This document shows positions 41,901 through 53,431 of a stretch of 64,000 bases of DNA, piece by piece. The notes under the pieces were generated by a model. It had not been told where the DNA came from, searched no databases, and saw only the letters and a program-made list of their open reading frames with translations. This DNA is from Brachionus koreanus (taxonomy: Eukaryota > Rotifera > Eurotatoria > Ploima > Brachionidae), in NCBI GenBank assembly GCA_016987375.1, contig PJRA01000263.1, positions 2,158,781 to 2,222,780 on the forward strand. Reading direction: 5' to 3'. The position numbers and the translations under genes are program-made. Each line of letters starts with the position of its first letter. Position 1 is the first letter of the stretch.

Positions 41901-44144
41901 ATTATTTGACGGTAAAATTTTGGTAATTATCCCTTATATTTTGATAGATTTATATATTAATTAATATTACAGGGAGGATGCGTGGCTTAAAGAAGCAATG
42001 GTAAATTATAATTTTATTATCTATTTTGATAAGAGTTTTTAGTATTTGTAACAAATAAGTCTAATTTTTTGGCTTATAAAACTGTTGAAAGCATTTATCC
42101 GGATTTTGATCAAGTAAAATTTAATGAAATTTTATTACAATATATTAATGGTTAAAAAGATGCGGCAATATATAAGTACAGCAAAAGTTCCAATTATGAT
42201 GGAGGACAGCTACTCTACAACGCTTCCAGTTGCTGTTAAAGCAGATAATCTAACTCCGGATCAGATATTAAACATGTTTACAACAATCACATATGATAAA
42301 GGTGTCTCTATTTTGATAATGCTTGAAAAAATTCTTGGAGAAGAAAATTTCAAAATTTCATTGAGAGTAAATTGATTATTAAAGAAAAAAATCTAAATTT
42401 CTTTAGGAGTTTATAGAAAAATTCAGATTCGGAGTAGCTAATGCTGATTTGTTTTATGAATCAATTAAACTGGTAAGACTTTTGATGGATTAGTAAAATA
42501 ATTGTTCTAATTCTAAAAATAAGCCTGTTGAATTCAAAGAAATTTCTACCAAATCTTTTGTTGAAAATTGGCTATATCAAAAAAATTTCCCTGAACTAAA
42601 AGTTCATTTGAGCTATTCTAAAAATCGAACATGGGTGAATTTGTATCAAAAACGGTTTTTATTTAACCCTCTTAATGAAACAGATCAAGAAGATTTTCCA
42701 TCAATGTACAAGTAATAGAAAATTTTAAAAAATTTTTTTTCTTATTTAATCAAATTTTGTTTTAAGTAATGAGTGGATTATTTATTTAAAGTGTCGAGTA
42801 GGTGGAAACATGAAATCGAGACAATTATCAGGAAACACGAGAGAATTTAGCTTAGTTTTAAGTGAAAAAGAGGGAATATATGAATTAGATCAAGAGTACT
42901 TATGGATTAAATGTAATACTGATTTTCAGGGATATTTTCTAATAAATTATGACGTGGAAAATATTCAAAATCTAAATCAAATTCTTGCTGCTAACTACTC
43001 AGTACTTTAAAAAATTAAATCATTAAAATACTATTTTGATAAACTCATTTAAAGGCTTTTTCTGTGGAGGACAGAACAGAAATCGTTCATGAAATATTTT
43101 ATTTTTCATTGAAAGGAGTTAAACCATATAAACTAGTAAAAAGTATAAGTGAACTTATAGTCAAAAATGAAAATTCATTTGTTACATGGAGTGTATTTAT
43201 TTGGAATTTAAAAAAACTAGTATCACTTACCGAATTTAGACCATCTTTTAGGACATTGTCTGAATATTTGGTTCCTTTGTTGACCCTTAAAGACAGTGTG
43301 AGTGAAATGTTCAATGATCCTGAAATCCATTCGATAAGTCAAATAAAATCTGAAATTTTGGAAATTCTGTGCAGATTAGAAAGTGATGAGTGTGTTCTTA
43401 AGGCTTCTGAAAAATTTGATCTGATTCCTGAGGAATATTTTGAATCACCTAATTCAAATTCAAGTTTGAACATTCTTAAACAGAATCAACGAGCTATAGT
43501 GTACAAATATGCGGTTAAGCACTCTCCGACAACTGAAAGATGGAATTTGCTTTGGAAACTATATGTTAATTCTGAAAGTCCATCTGAAAGAGAAAATGCT
43601 TTAAATGGACTAGCTAGTTCGACTAGAATTTGGCAACTTGAAGCGTATTATTAATTTGAAAAATAATTTATTTGAAAAATTAAACTTTTTAAGTTTGTAT
43701 GAGGAAGCTTTTAAGCAGAATAGCAAAATTAGAAGTGAAGATTTTTATCCTTTGATGGCTTTAATTGGTAAAAACAATGTTGGTAGAGACTTTTTTTGGC
43801 ACAAGTTTCAAAAAGATTTCAACAAAATTGGCTTCAAGTTAGGATGCAATTTTCTAATTGAATTTTATTAAAATTTCTTTTAAGATTTGGATTTGATGTT
43901 TTTTTGATTTTAACGCTTAAAGATGTAACCGAAAATTTTGAAAACGATTTTATGTTAAAAGAGGTTTTTTTTTCTTAAAATAATTTTTTCTTATAATATT
44001 TTAATTTTTTAGCTAACGAACTCGTTTCCTCTTTCTGGAACTCCATTTTCACTCTATATTCGACACATAAGAAAATATATAATTCAAAACATATATTGGC
44101 TTCAGAATCTAGAGAAAAAAATTTTAAATACAATCAAAGTCTAA
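38932..44144 (+). CDS. M1-family zinc aminopeptidase (aminopeptidase N-like), with three apparent frame breaks
   Basis: Removes N-terminal residues from peptides, probably outside the cell. Exons: 38932-39151 (signal peptide [16 protein letters not shown]), 39211-39604, 39658-39700, 39752-39850, 39968-40114, 40160-40292, 40342-40496, 41891-41922, 41973-42000, 42060-42366, 42407-42472, 42524-42711, 42767-43001, 43055-43963, 44013-44144. Catalytic features are intact: the substrate-recognition motif reads GASEN instead of GAMEN, and the zinc site HEISH is followed 18 residues later by the Glu in WLKEAM. TYDKG and an ERAP1-like C-terminal domain ([17 protein letters not shown]) follow. Reading frame changes without a splice site near 42148, 43635 and 43868. 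The gene is therefore either a young pseudogene or affected by sequence errors. AATAAA lies at 44169. Confidence 0.82.
40742..40887. mobile_element. Tc1/mariner-type MITE in an aminopeptidase intron
   Basis: A ~146-base palindromic element flanked by TA. The left end CAGTGATGCCATCAA opposes a right end whose complement begins TAGTGATTTCATTAA. A longer shared inverted segment, TTTGTAACTTTTTGAGATGA (40759-40778), pairs with its complement at about 40850-40871. It lies in the 1.4 kb intron between the HEISH and WFGN exons and has no coding capacity. Confidence 0.65.
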
Positions 44145-45305
44145 AATGTGATTTTTTTTTGTATTTATAAATAAACAATTATATGATTTCTCAATTTAGG
44201 TTTTTATTTTCGAATGATTATTTGAAATTTTTAATCAATTTGAAAAGGCTTAACACTAACAAACAATCTTTTTTTTATAAAATTGAAACTTAAAAATTTA
44301 AAAAAAAATAAAATTTTTTAAAAAAGCTTTTAAAAATTTTTTATCTTGCTTTTAATCATCGAAATATTTTAATTTATTTCCAGAAAAATATTAAATTTGT
44401 CTCAATTCTTTTTTTTTTTATTTTTAAATTTTTAAGTTTCAATTTTATACTATTTTAATTAAATAAGCGTAAATTTATTTATTATGTTATCTCTAAGACA
44501 ATGAGCTAAGTAACTCATTAACTTTTCGAATGCTAGCCCAGTCCTTATTTTCCCTACTATTTCATACTATATGCTATATCATGTTTACTACTATTGATAT
44601 TTACTTCTAGCTCATAGACATTAATCAGCTTTTAATTTTTCATAAATGGTCCTTTTTTGTTAGCATCTCGAGAATAGACTTTTGTTTAGGCTCTACCTCA
44701 GTCCTTATAAGTTCAATAAGCAGTCTAGTTGTTAGATTTCTGATAAGTTTTTCACATTGTTAAGCATACATCAATGCTCTCAAGACCACTTGTAATAGAA
44801 AGCAGCGTGTTTCTACACAATCAATACTTAACATATAATTTTTAAATTAACAATTATGATAAAGCTGCATCTCAGATTTATCCAAAAAGTTTTTAAAATT
44901 AGGGTAAAACAATAAAGTTAAGAAATTTGAATTCAAAAATAAAATAAAATTAAAGCATTTCTTTATCATTTCTATTTTCAAAATTTTTACAAATATAGAC
45001 TTATAGATGTTTTTTCAGAGTTTCAATTTTTTCACAAAATTTTGTAGCTTTATTTTGAGCATTATTTTGTGCTTTTATTGGTTTAATTTTTATTTTTTAT
45101 TAAAAAAATGTAAAAACAATTATATTTAATTAATTTAATAAGAAAAATTCGAGGATGCATTCTATAGGATCCATTAAAAATATCGTATCAAAAACTTTTC
45201 TATTGATTTTCTAAATTTTTTGTTCAAAAAATAAAATAATATAAAAGTATAAATATTTGAAATTGAATAGAAAAATTCTCCTATCTCTTTGATATATGGT
45301 TCAAT
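44145..45305. other. Intergenic region between the aminopeptidase and the receptor pseudogene
   Basis: Mostly featureless A+T-rich DNA. Around 44500-44830 the composition becomes more even. A minus-strand stretch near 44650-44760 reads LLIELIRTEVEPKQKSILEM before a stop, which looks like a worn coding or transposon fragment but was not identified. Confidence 0.4.
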
Positions 45306-47629
45306 TCAAAGACTTTTTTTTTCGATCGAATTCAATTTTTCAAGCAAAACTTTCGAGAAAAAAATCATATGACCAAGTTTAAGAATAAACACAAAAAATA
45401 TATAGACAAGAACAACTAAGGTCATTCTAATTTGATTTTCTTCTAGTTTATTTAATCTATTTGATTTCATATTTTCTAAAGCTTTTAATTTTGTTTTGAT
45501 ATTTTTACGAAAAAAAAATAATAACAATATGTCAATAGCAATAATAATACTTATTACTATGACATCATTTATAAAAAAATTTATAAAAAATATTAAATAA
45601 AACAGAAGTGATTTATGTCCATAAAAGCTAACAATCCTCTCTCTAAATACAAAATATTGAAAAGAATTTTTAATAGGAAAACCATAGTAGTTTTTTTAGT
45701 CCATGGCTATATAATTCGTATTAATTTTAGATGAAAAAATTTTATAAACAGAAATCGGAATGCTTATAATAAGTAAAATAAATGAAATTATTTTCAAATA
45801 TTTAAAGACGACAATTGTATTTTATTTTAAAAGCAGATAAATTCGAGTAATTGATATAATATTTAAGAAGATATTTGACCAAAATTTGAGAATATTTAAA
45901 AAAAATCATAAAAAATAATTTCAAAATGCTGTATTACATAAAATCGACTTACTGTCGAATAATATATACCGTTAAAATATACACATTTGTTAATTAAATG
46001 AATCAAATATATCATAAAATAGAAAAAATTAATTATTGAATTAATCAGCATTGATTTTTCCAAAAACATCTTTCCGTATGAAAATTTTGCTTTCAAAATG
46101 TTAAGCAAAATAGATACGTTTATAAAATTGGTTATTAATCCAAAAAATGACACAAACGGAATCGAAACAACCAAAATAAAATTTATTATTTCATATTTAG
46201 AGCTACAAAACTAGTACCAAGAATTAGAAATTGGACCTACGAAGACCGACTTGCTGTCCTGTGCCTAGATACGCTCCAAGAGCGTCGTATAAGAGGCGAC
46301 ATGACCCAATTCTTTAAACTCAGCAAAGGAATGAATCAGATTAGTTGGACAGTACCTCCTGTGCCATGTAACTCATTGTCTCAAACTGGGCCTGCTCAGG
46401 GAATCATAGGGCACTTAAGAAGAATCTCTGGCCAATCCTCTAACCACTGCTTGCAAAGAATTAACTTCTTTACAAATAGAGTCGTGAAAGAATGGAATGG
46501 CCTACCCCGGGAAGTAATCGAAGTTTCTACAGTCAATCAATTCAAAAATAGATACGACGCATACAAGCACAATAAGAAGAAATTCTCTCAATCAAATAAA
46601 AGCAATAGCAGTTAAATTTTTATAGAATTAATCTATTTAAATTATCCTGAATTTGTCTTAGCCGTAACTCAATTTTTCATCTATATAAAAAATGACCGCT
46701 CTAGCTTGATGTCTTGATGAGAACCTTATCAACCAATTTTTGTTAACTAAAACATTTTCAAAATTTTCCAAATTCAATATCAAAACCATCAATTGATTAC
46801 AGTAGTCAAAAATCCTATGGCTTAAACTACTAAGCTTGCCTTTTAGTAGTAAAATTCTTATGTTTCCAAAACTGGTTTTGTCTGACGACATTGGATACCC
46901 GGAATAAATGAAAATTTTGAATGTGAGATTCATGAAAAATCAGAGGACAAGTATTTAAACTGTACTTGGTTGTAAAAGCAAAATTTAAAGTCATTATTTT
47001 ACCAAAAACTGCGTTTTTTTTTGGTGCAATTTGTGGCTTTGGCTTTAGTTGATGAAAACGCAATTTCCGCGTAATAAAAGGTTAAATAAATTTGATCATA
47101 AAATTTAAGTAATGATGTAAAAATATTTGAGTTTAAGTCAAAGCCCTTAATAAAAGCAAAATTTAAGGTTATAAGTTCAGGAAATAATGAACTCTCATGC
47201 TTTTGAGACTCAGATAATTCCAAAGACAAAGAACTATCTAATAAAAGCTTATTATTTGGAATAAACGTGAGATATAAAGACATTTTTGAATTGTCTATAC
47301 AACTAAAATTTATTCTTCTAAATGATTTATAATTTTTTTATTAATAATTTAAAGAACATGGGCCTAGTGGAAAACATTAAATTGTTACAATATTCTAGTT
47401 TAAAATTTTCTTTTAGCATTTTTGAACACTGACTGTTAATTTTAATCGCATTTCTTCTCAAATTCAATTCATTACAAAATTCATTTGGAGAAAATTGAGC
47501 TGAAAATACTAAAAAAATAAAATATTGAAATATTAGTGTATATTGAAACATAAAATTCAAATAAATTTTCTGAGTAGTTTTACTTCTTTTTAAAAAATAT
47601 AACAAATTTATATAAATCCATATCATATT
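45306..47629 (-). pseudogene. Decayed seven-transmembrane receptor, interrupted by a LINE fragment
   Basis: Scattered minus-strand segments together resemble one GPCR with a sizeable extracellular part. A possible signal sequence and Cys-containing start lie at ~47550-47330 (FQYFIFLVFSAQF, EFCNELNLRRNAIK). Ectodomain pieces lie at 47283-46650 in changing frames. Transmembrane 1-2 (FVSFFGLITNFINVSILLNI) lies at 46174-45896. Further helices lie at 45800-45540 (IISFILLIISIPISVYKIF). The last helices are at 45527-45306. The frame shifts near 45815, an in-frame stop follows MD near 45700, and the LINE fragment at 46199-46615 sits between ectodomain and helix 1. Several independent breaks make it a pseudogene. 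Rotifers have expanded GPCR families of this appearance, but no ligand class can be assigned. Confidence 0.6.
46199..46615 (+). mobile_element. 5'-truncated non-LTR retrotransposon (LINE), C-terminal end of ORF2
   Basis: The open frame starts RATKLVPRIRNWTYEDRLAV, continues LQERRIRGDMTQFFKL and ends with FFTNRVVKEWNGLPREVIEV. This is the conserved region after the reverse transcriptase in many Jockey/CR1-like LINEs. The copy starts abruptly at this point, as expected from 5' truncation during insertion, and its ~139 codons are still open, suggesting recent insertion. It is markedly less A+T-rich than its surroundings. No clear target-site duplication was found. Confidence 0.82.
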
Positions 47630-48109
47630 TATTCAAATCTTTTGAAAGGAATCATATCATTTTTCAAAAAAAGTGATTAAATATTATTAAAAATATTAAT
47701 GAAAAACAATATAGAAAACGTAAAACGCAGATTTCTATTATTTGAATTTTAAATATTTTTTCGCTTTTGAAAATTAAGAAAAATATTAATTTCTATTATT
47801 TCAAAGTGGTTTTCCTATTTTGACTATCAGTTGATCGTGAAATCTTCTTTATTTGAAATATTTTTTTTTAAAAATTTGAATTAATTGATTCTATAAAATA
47901 GAGAAAGAATTTTAGCACGTAAAAGACGCTAAAGCTTTGAAATTTTTGCGCATTTTTGATTTTAAAACAATTAACAATTAACTAAAATAAACAGTATTGA
48001 ATGAGCTTTATTTAATTAATTTGTTTATTAAATTCGAAAAAATTTTATAAAGCGAAAACTTGAAATGAAAATTTTGAAATTTTGGTCTTAATCAAATTAG
48101 TCCAGTGAA
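47630..48109. other. Spacer between the receptor pseudogene and the mariner relic
   Basis: A+T-rich DNA with no supported gene. Its right part may contain the lost N-terminal coding part or terminal repeat of the neighbouring mariner element; neither is recognisable. Confidence 0.4.
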
Positions 48110-48930
48110 AGATGAAAATGTTCTTAAAGTAAGAAGACTACAATATTGGTTTAAAAAAATTAATAGTGGTTAAACGATCCTTCAGAGAAAGGGTCAATTA
48201 AACCAGCCATTCTCAATCAGAATTCTCTCCGTAAAGCTTAGTTCTTGGCAAATATCTAATGATTTTTACGCATCACAATCGATGATATTTCGTTACCTTA
48301 ATTTGATTAACAAAGCTGACAGACTTTGCAGAATTGTTCCCCATGATTTGACAAATTTCGATACTCAACAGCCCATTGAAATTTGTAGAAATCTACTCAA
48401 AAATCCTCCTGATGAAACGCTTTTCTAGAGAGACCATTACTTGAGATGAAAATTTGATCTATTTTCGAGATTATTATAACAGAAATCAATGATTGGATTC
48501 ATCTGAACCCGCTAAGCCAGTTATGAAAATTTGCTATAAATGCAGAACTTTATTCTAATTATTAGATGAATGAATGTATGCTTCACTTCGAAAAAAACAT
48601 CCTTCTTTGGTCAACCGAAAGCTTGGTTTGTTTCTTCGAGATAAGTGCTTGAAGAACAATGACAAAAATAGAAGAATTGGAAGGAATCGAACTTATTCCT
48701 TATTCAGCATATATCTCCAGATCTATCTCCTTCTGATCATTATCTTTTTCGCTAAATGACTCATTTTCATTCAAGTCAAAGCCATTACATAACTTGTAAC
48801 TGCCAACTGTTAGACGGGCTACCCATCCAACAGTTGGCCGTCTGCTTTCTCATGGTCAAAAAAATTTTTGGCCGCATTAGAGACCGCTTGTATGGTTCCC
48901 AACACTAGTTATAAACATCTATAATATAAG
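48110..48930 (+). pseudogene. Dead mariner-family transposase
   Basis: Conserved mariner blocks occur in order but in different frames and with many stops. LQYWFKKINSG is the helix-turn-helix region, RIVPHDLTNFDTQQPIEICR is the linker with the WVPHDL-like motif, LKNPPDETLF follows, then an eroded catalytic core. The end is PDLSPSDHYLFR, where mariner transposases normally have PDL(A/S)PSDYHLF. At least eight stops or shifts show that it is non-functional. Terminal inverted repeats were not located, so the boundaries are approximate. Confidence 0.8.
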
Positions 48931-49273
48931 TAGTAATACTCTATGTAGCTCCTTTCTTTGTTAATTTTATTGATGTCTAGTAAAATGATCAAATTTTAAT
49001 GTTAGATAATTTTTGATCTCATTAAATTTTATATTTCTCGATTTTTTATCGTCGGAAATTAACCGAATTTCTATTGTTTAAAATAGTTTAAGCTTAAACA
49101 AAATAAAAATTGAATCAAACTAAAAAATGAATAAGTCACTAAAAAAAACTATCATAAAATTTTAATTAATTTTGCAATTTTTTCTCTTTTAAAAAATTTT
49201 TTTAAAACTTTTGATACTAAAAATTTTAAAATAAGATTTATTTTAGCAAGAATCAAAAACGGGAAAAATCAAA
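48931..49273. other. Upstream region of PRMT7
   Basis: About 340 bases, A+T-rich, expected to contain the PRMT7 promoter and 5' leader. A pyrimidine-rich/AG boundary just before 49248 could be the acceptor of a 5' untranslated intron, but this is not certain. Confidence 0.4.
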
Positions 49274-52200
49274 ATGTTTACTTCAAAATTTAACACAATG
49301 ACCGGTGCCCTTGATTGGGAAATTCAAAGTGATGACTATGACTATCAACAAGAACTTGCTAGAGCTGGATTCGCTGATATGCTTCATGATTACGAAAGAG
49401 TAAGTACACTTCATGATAAAGACTATAGAAATAGCTATTAATTTAATTTTAGAATCGACTTTACTATGCTGGTCTTCGTAAAGTTATTAGAAAGCTTAAA
49501 TCAGAAAACAAAACCGTCAACGTTCTTGATATTGGCACTGGAACTGGATTATTATCAATGATGGCTGTTAGCTGCGGAGCCGATACCGTTACTGCTTGTG
49601 AAGCCTTTAAGCCAATGGTAACTGTGGCCAAAAAATGTATTGAAGCAAATGGAATGAAAGACAAAATAAAAATAATTGAAAAAAGATCCACTGATATTGT
49701 CGTTGGTATTGATATGGACCAAAAAGCCAATGTTCTGGTTACTGAGGTTTTTGATACAGAATTGATAGGCGAAGGCGCTATAAGTACATTCACTCATGCT
49801 TTGGATAAATTATTGGTAGCTGATTGCTACGTTGTGCCTGATAATGCAATTATGTACGTGCAAATTGTTGATTCTCAACTTTGTCATGACTGGAATTGGT
49901 TAGATTTGAGTAAATATAACTTGAAAATTCCGGAAGATTGTAAAAAATTAGCTGGTGATGCAATTTTTGATGTTCAATTAACACAATTTCATGAATTCAA
50001 AGCTTTGACAGAACCAATTGAAGTCTTTAGATTTTCATTTTCTGGAAAGAAACCAATTTCTTTTAATGAAATGAAAATAATTGAAGCGTTTTCAAAGTAT
50101 GATGGAAGAGTAGCTGGGATATTTATGTGGTGGGTACTGAGAATGGATTACGAAAACGAAATTTTGTTATCATGTGCCCCAAGTTGGGCTCATCATGCAC
50201 CTAACGATATGCAAGTAATTGATTAAATTTTATTTTAGTATTTTTTTTATTTTTCAAAATTTTTAACTGTCGGATAGATATATATTTTTCAATAATGCAT
50301 AACTTGAAAATATTTTTATATTTTTCGATACTAAAAAAATCTTATTAATTTGGTTTTATTTAAATTAACTTAATGCCATATGAAAACCGTAGGAGACGAT
50401 TTTTTAAAAATAAAAGTAAAGACTTATTTTTTTTTTATAGACAATCGTAATCTTTTTGTATGCATGATAAGCAAAATTAATCAAAATTTATTTGCATACT
50501 GTCCTTTAGAAAAGACTAACTTTTTTATTCTTTTAGATTTCAAATCAATTTTGTGAGCTATAAACAATGAGATTATACTTTCTTAGCATTAAAAGTCTTC
50601 ATTTGTTTTCTTAATCTAGGAACCAATTTTAAATCTTTAAAACTTTCCTTCTCTTAAAAAACCCTAACCATCTCCACAAAAAGACACAAAAGAACAGTTT
50701 TAATGCTAGGAAAAAAAAAATTTATAGATAATGTACTCAAAAGGACACATAAGAATTAGATGTGCGGCCTAGGTATATAAATTATGAATTTTAAAATTCC
50801 ATAAATTTTTTAAAAACAAATAAAAATTTTAAATTTTTTATTTGAAATAATTTTTTTATTAAACTAGGGTTAAAAATCCAAAACTTAATTTAACAAAAAT
50901 AAAACCATCAAATAAACCATTAAAAAAAATTAAAAAAATTCTTTTTCGTATTCTTTACGCTTAAACGATCACTTAGCTGTAAAAACCGCCCACTAAACCA
51001 TCCATTAATCTTCGAACATAACCAACACTATTTCCAATAAAGGTTTATATATAATTTTTTTAATTTTAATTGTTAATCGATGTCAAATTTATAATTGTTT
51101 AAATTAAAATTTAAATTTTTCTTCTAAAAAGCTGAAATTATCAATAATACATAATGAGTATTATTTAAATGCACACTAAAGCTCTCGAGGTTTACTAATC
51201 CTTTTGTTTTGTGTTTACAATAAAAATATTTTTCTCCCAAATTAGAAATAAAATTAAAATTTTTTGACTTCTAGTGGAGGGATCATTGGATGCAAGCAAT
51301 TTACTTTCCTAGCGAATTGATTAATTTAAAATTAAATGAAAAATTTTTAATTTCATGCCAACATGATGAATATTCTCTAAAATTCGATGTTCACAAATAT
51401 AGTGAAAAAGAAAGGATCTTAAATTCCCAGCATAAAAATCAAGAAATAGATCTTGGAACTACTCTTGTCAGTCGAAATAGACTTGCACAATTAAATAACA
51501 AGAAAAGAAATGATTTATTTATAGAAATTTTGAAAAAGGTAATTCTTAGCTTTAAATGATTTTTTTTTAAATTTTTTAAAAAGTCATGTTTTTATTCTAG
51601 CATGAAATTGACTCCAAACAATTACTTATTGCAAATGATGATTTTTCAATTCTCCCAATATTAGCTGCCTCTGAGACCAATTATGATAAAGTATTTATCT
51701 AGAAATTAGTTTCAACATTACAAATCTCATTTTAAAACTAAGATTTATGTTTTGGAATCAAATCGATTTCGAAAAAGATGTCTAATGAGTATTTTGACTT
51801 TGAACAATCTTGAAGAAAGAGTTATAATAATAGATAAAAATTTATCTGATTTGGAGTCAAATGATTTGAAAAATGCACAAGTTTTTTTTTTTATAAAAAA
51901 AATTTTTTGCAATTTAATCAATTTTTTTTTCAGATGGATATCATTTTATCAGAATCTTCATTCAATTCTATAGTTTTGCCATGGGATAATCTGTATTTTT
52001 ACTATGGCTTAGAGCATTTGAGATCTTTGGGGTCTAATAATTCAGAAGTAATTAGAAAAATTATTCCTTATAAATTACGCTTGTTTGTGATTGCTATCAG
52101 TATGGAAAATTTGGATAAAATAAGAAGCCCTGTTGGAGTATGTGAAGGCTTTGATTTGTCTGAATTCGATAGGGTTATTCTTGTAAGTATAAAAAAAATT

Positions 52201-52668
52201 TTAAATAACAAATTTGAAGGTTGTATTTAAAAAAAATTGAAGGAAGCCTCAAGCAAATCAGATGGTTTCATGGAACCGCATCCACTCTGGGAATATCCTT
52301 CAAAGCCTCTTAGTGATTTAGTTGAAGTTTTCGAATTCAATTTTAATTCACAAGGCGTTTCAGAGCCTTTTAAAAATAACTTTAAATTTGGACTAAAAGA
52401 AAATGGTTTGCTGAACGGTTTTGCACTTTGGCATGTGCTCGAATTAGACGAAAACAATCCAAGAAATCTAATAAATACTGGATTGTTAAAAGAACCAGAG
52501 TTTGGTAAAAATCTTGTTTGGTCCAAAGAGTACAAGCAAGCCGTTCATATAATGGAAAAAAAAGTTGAAATAAACGATTCAAATAGGCTACATAGCTCTG
52601 TTGTTTGTAATGTTAGTTTCGAACCAGTTTTAGGCAAATTCAACATTGATTTTAAAATCGAAAATTAA
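49274..52668 (+). CDS. PRMT7: Protein arginine N-methyltransferase 7
   Basis: Monomethylates arginines on histones, splicing factors and other proteins using S-adenosylmethionine. Exons: 49274-49399, 49453-50214, 51275-51538, 51601-51690, 51743-51880, 51934-52182, 52243-52668. All junctions are phase 0 and give 684 residues, against 692 in human. The first methyltransferase core has the SAM-binding loop VLDIGTGTGLLSMMAVSCGA and the double-E loop TEVFDTELIGEG. The junction to exon 3 restores MQ-WRDHWMQ, as in vertebrate PRMT7. The degenerate second methyltransferase half is recognisable by LPWDNLYFYYG, RSPVGVCEGFDLSEFD and PHPLWEYPSKPLSD. Tandem domains and length exclude other PRMTs. The ~1.06 kb intron between exons 2 and 3 holds nothing I recognise. 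Confidence 0.95.
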
Positions 52669-52877
52669 ATAAAAATTTAAAACCAAATTATTTTATTTTT
52701 TATTTCAAGTCAAAATTTACAACAATTAAAAATATCTATAAGAAAAAACTCTTAAAGATTATGATAAATTTCGGATAAATAAAATCTAAGATTTAATAAT
52801 AAATTTTCATTTAGAATAATATCAATTGATTTGGATTGTGTTTTTGGTTCTGTTGTTGTTGTTGTTTTTATTTTAGT

Positions 52878-53431
52878 TTAGAATCGAAACTTTCCTTGAT
52901 AAGAATAGTCATCCGTGTCATCTTCACCAAAAGTTGTATCATACTTTTTCTTTTTCAAGTCTTTTAGAAATTTGTGTAGAAGTTGATAATTTGGATGTGC
53001 CTTAATAAAAATAATTTAGAAAGTTTTTACTAATGATCCTCGAAAATCTTGATTAAATTTTTTTTCTTATAAATAAATAAATTCATTTTTATCTTCGAAG
53101 GAACGCAAAATTTTCGCGGGATCTGTACCTTTAATTTTAAATTCGTTACTCTGATTAATTCTTTAAAAAAAGCATCTGACGGAAATAGTCTATTCTTTTT
53201 TATTTGATCTATTGACTGAAAAATAAAATTTTAAATTTTGATATTAATTTTTTAAATTTTATATACCATTGATCTCATTCTTGAATTCAAGTCACCAATA
53301 GGGTTAAATTCAGATTCATATGAACTTTGCTGATGGGAGACACTTACTGAGCACATTAATTGAAAGACTAACGCTGACAATAAGCAAAAAACAAATCTTG
53401 CCATTAGACTGTTTAATCCGATGTGTTTCAT
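52878..53431 (-). CDS. Small secreted protein, possible peptide precursor, unknown family
   Basis: A three-exon gene read from splice sites: 53267-53431, 53129-53215, 52878-53000, all phase 0, giving 124 residues. The N-terminus has a clear signal peptide whether translation starts at Met1 or Met10 (MARFVFCLLSALVFQLM). The rest has no cysteine after the signal region. It contains possible dibasic sites (QIKKNRLF, LKKKKYD), an acidic patch (GEDDTDD) and ends SYQGKFRF. The ending recalls RF-type peptides but lacks the Gly needed for amidation, so it is not a standard FMRFamide precursor. It could be a small extracellular protein instead. Convergent with PRMT7, with ~210 bases between the stop codons. 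Confidence 0.6.

Noticed and set aside
52878..53431. FMRFamide-type neuropeptide precursor
   Set aside because: The C-terminal GKFRF has no following Gly and basic residues, and there are no repeated RFG units, so the standard family call is unsupported.
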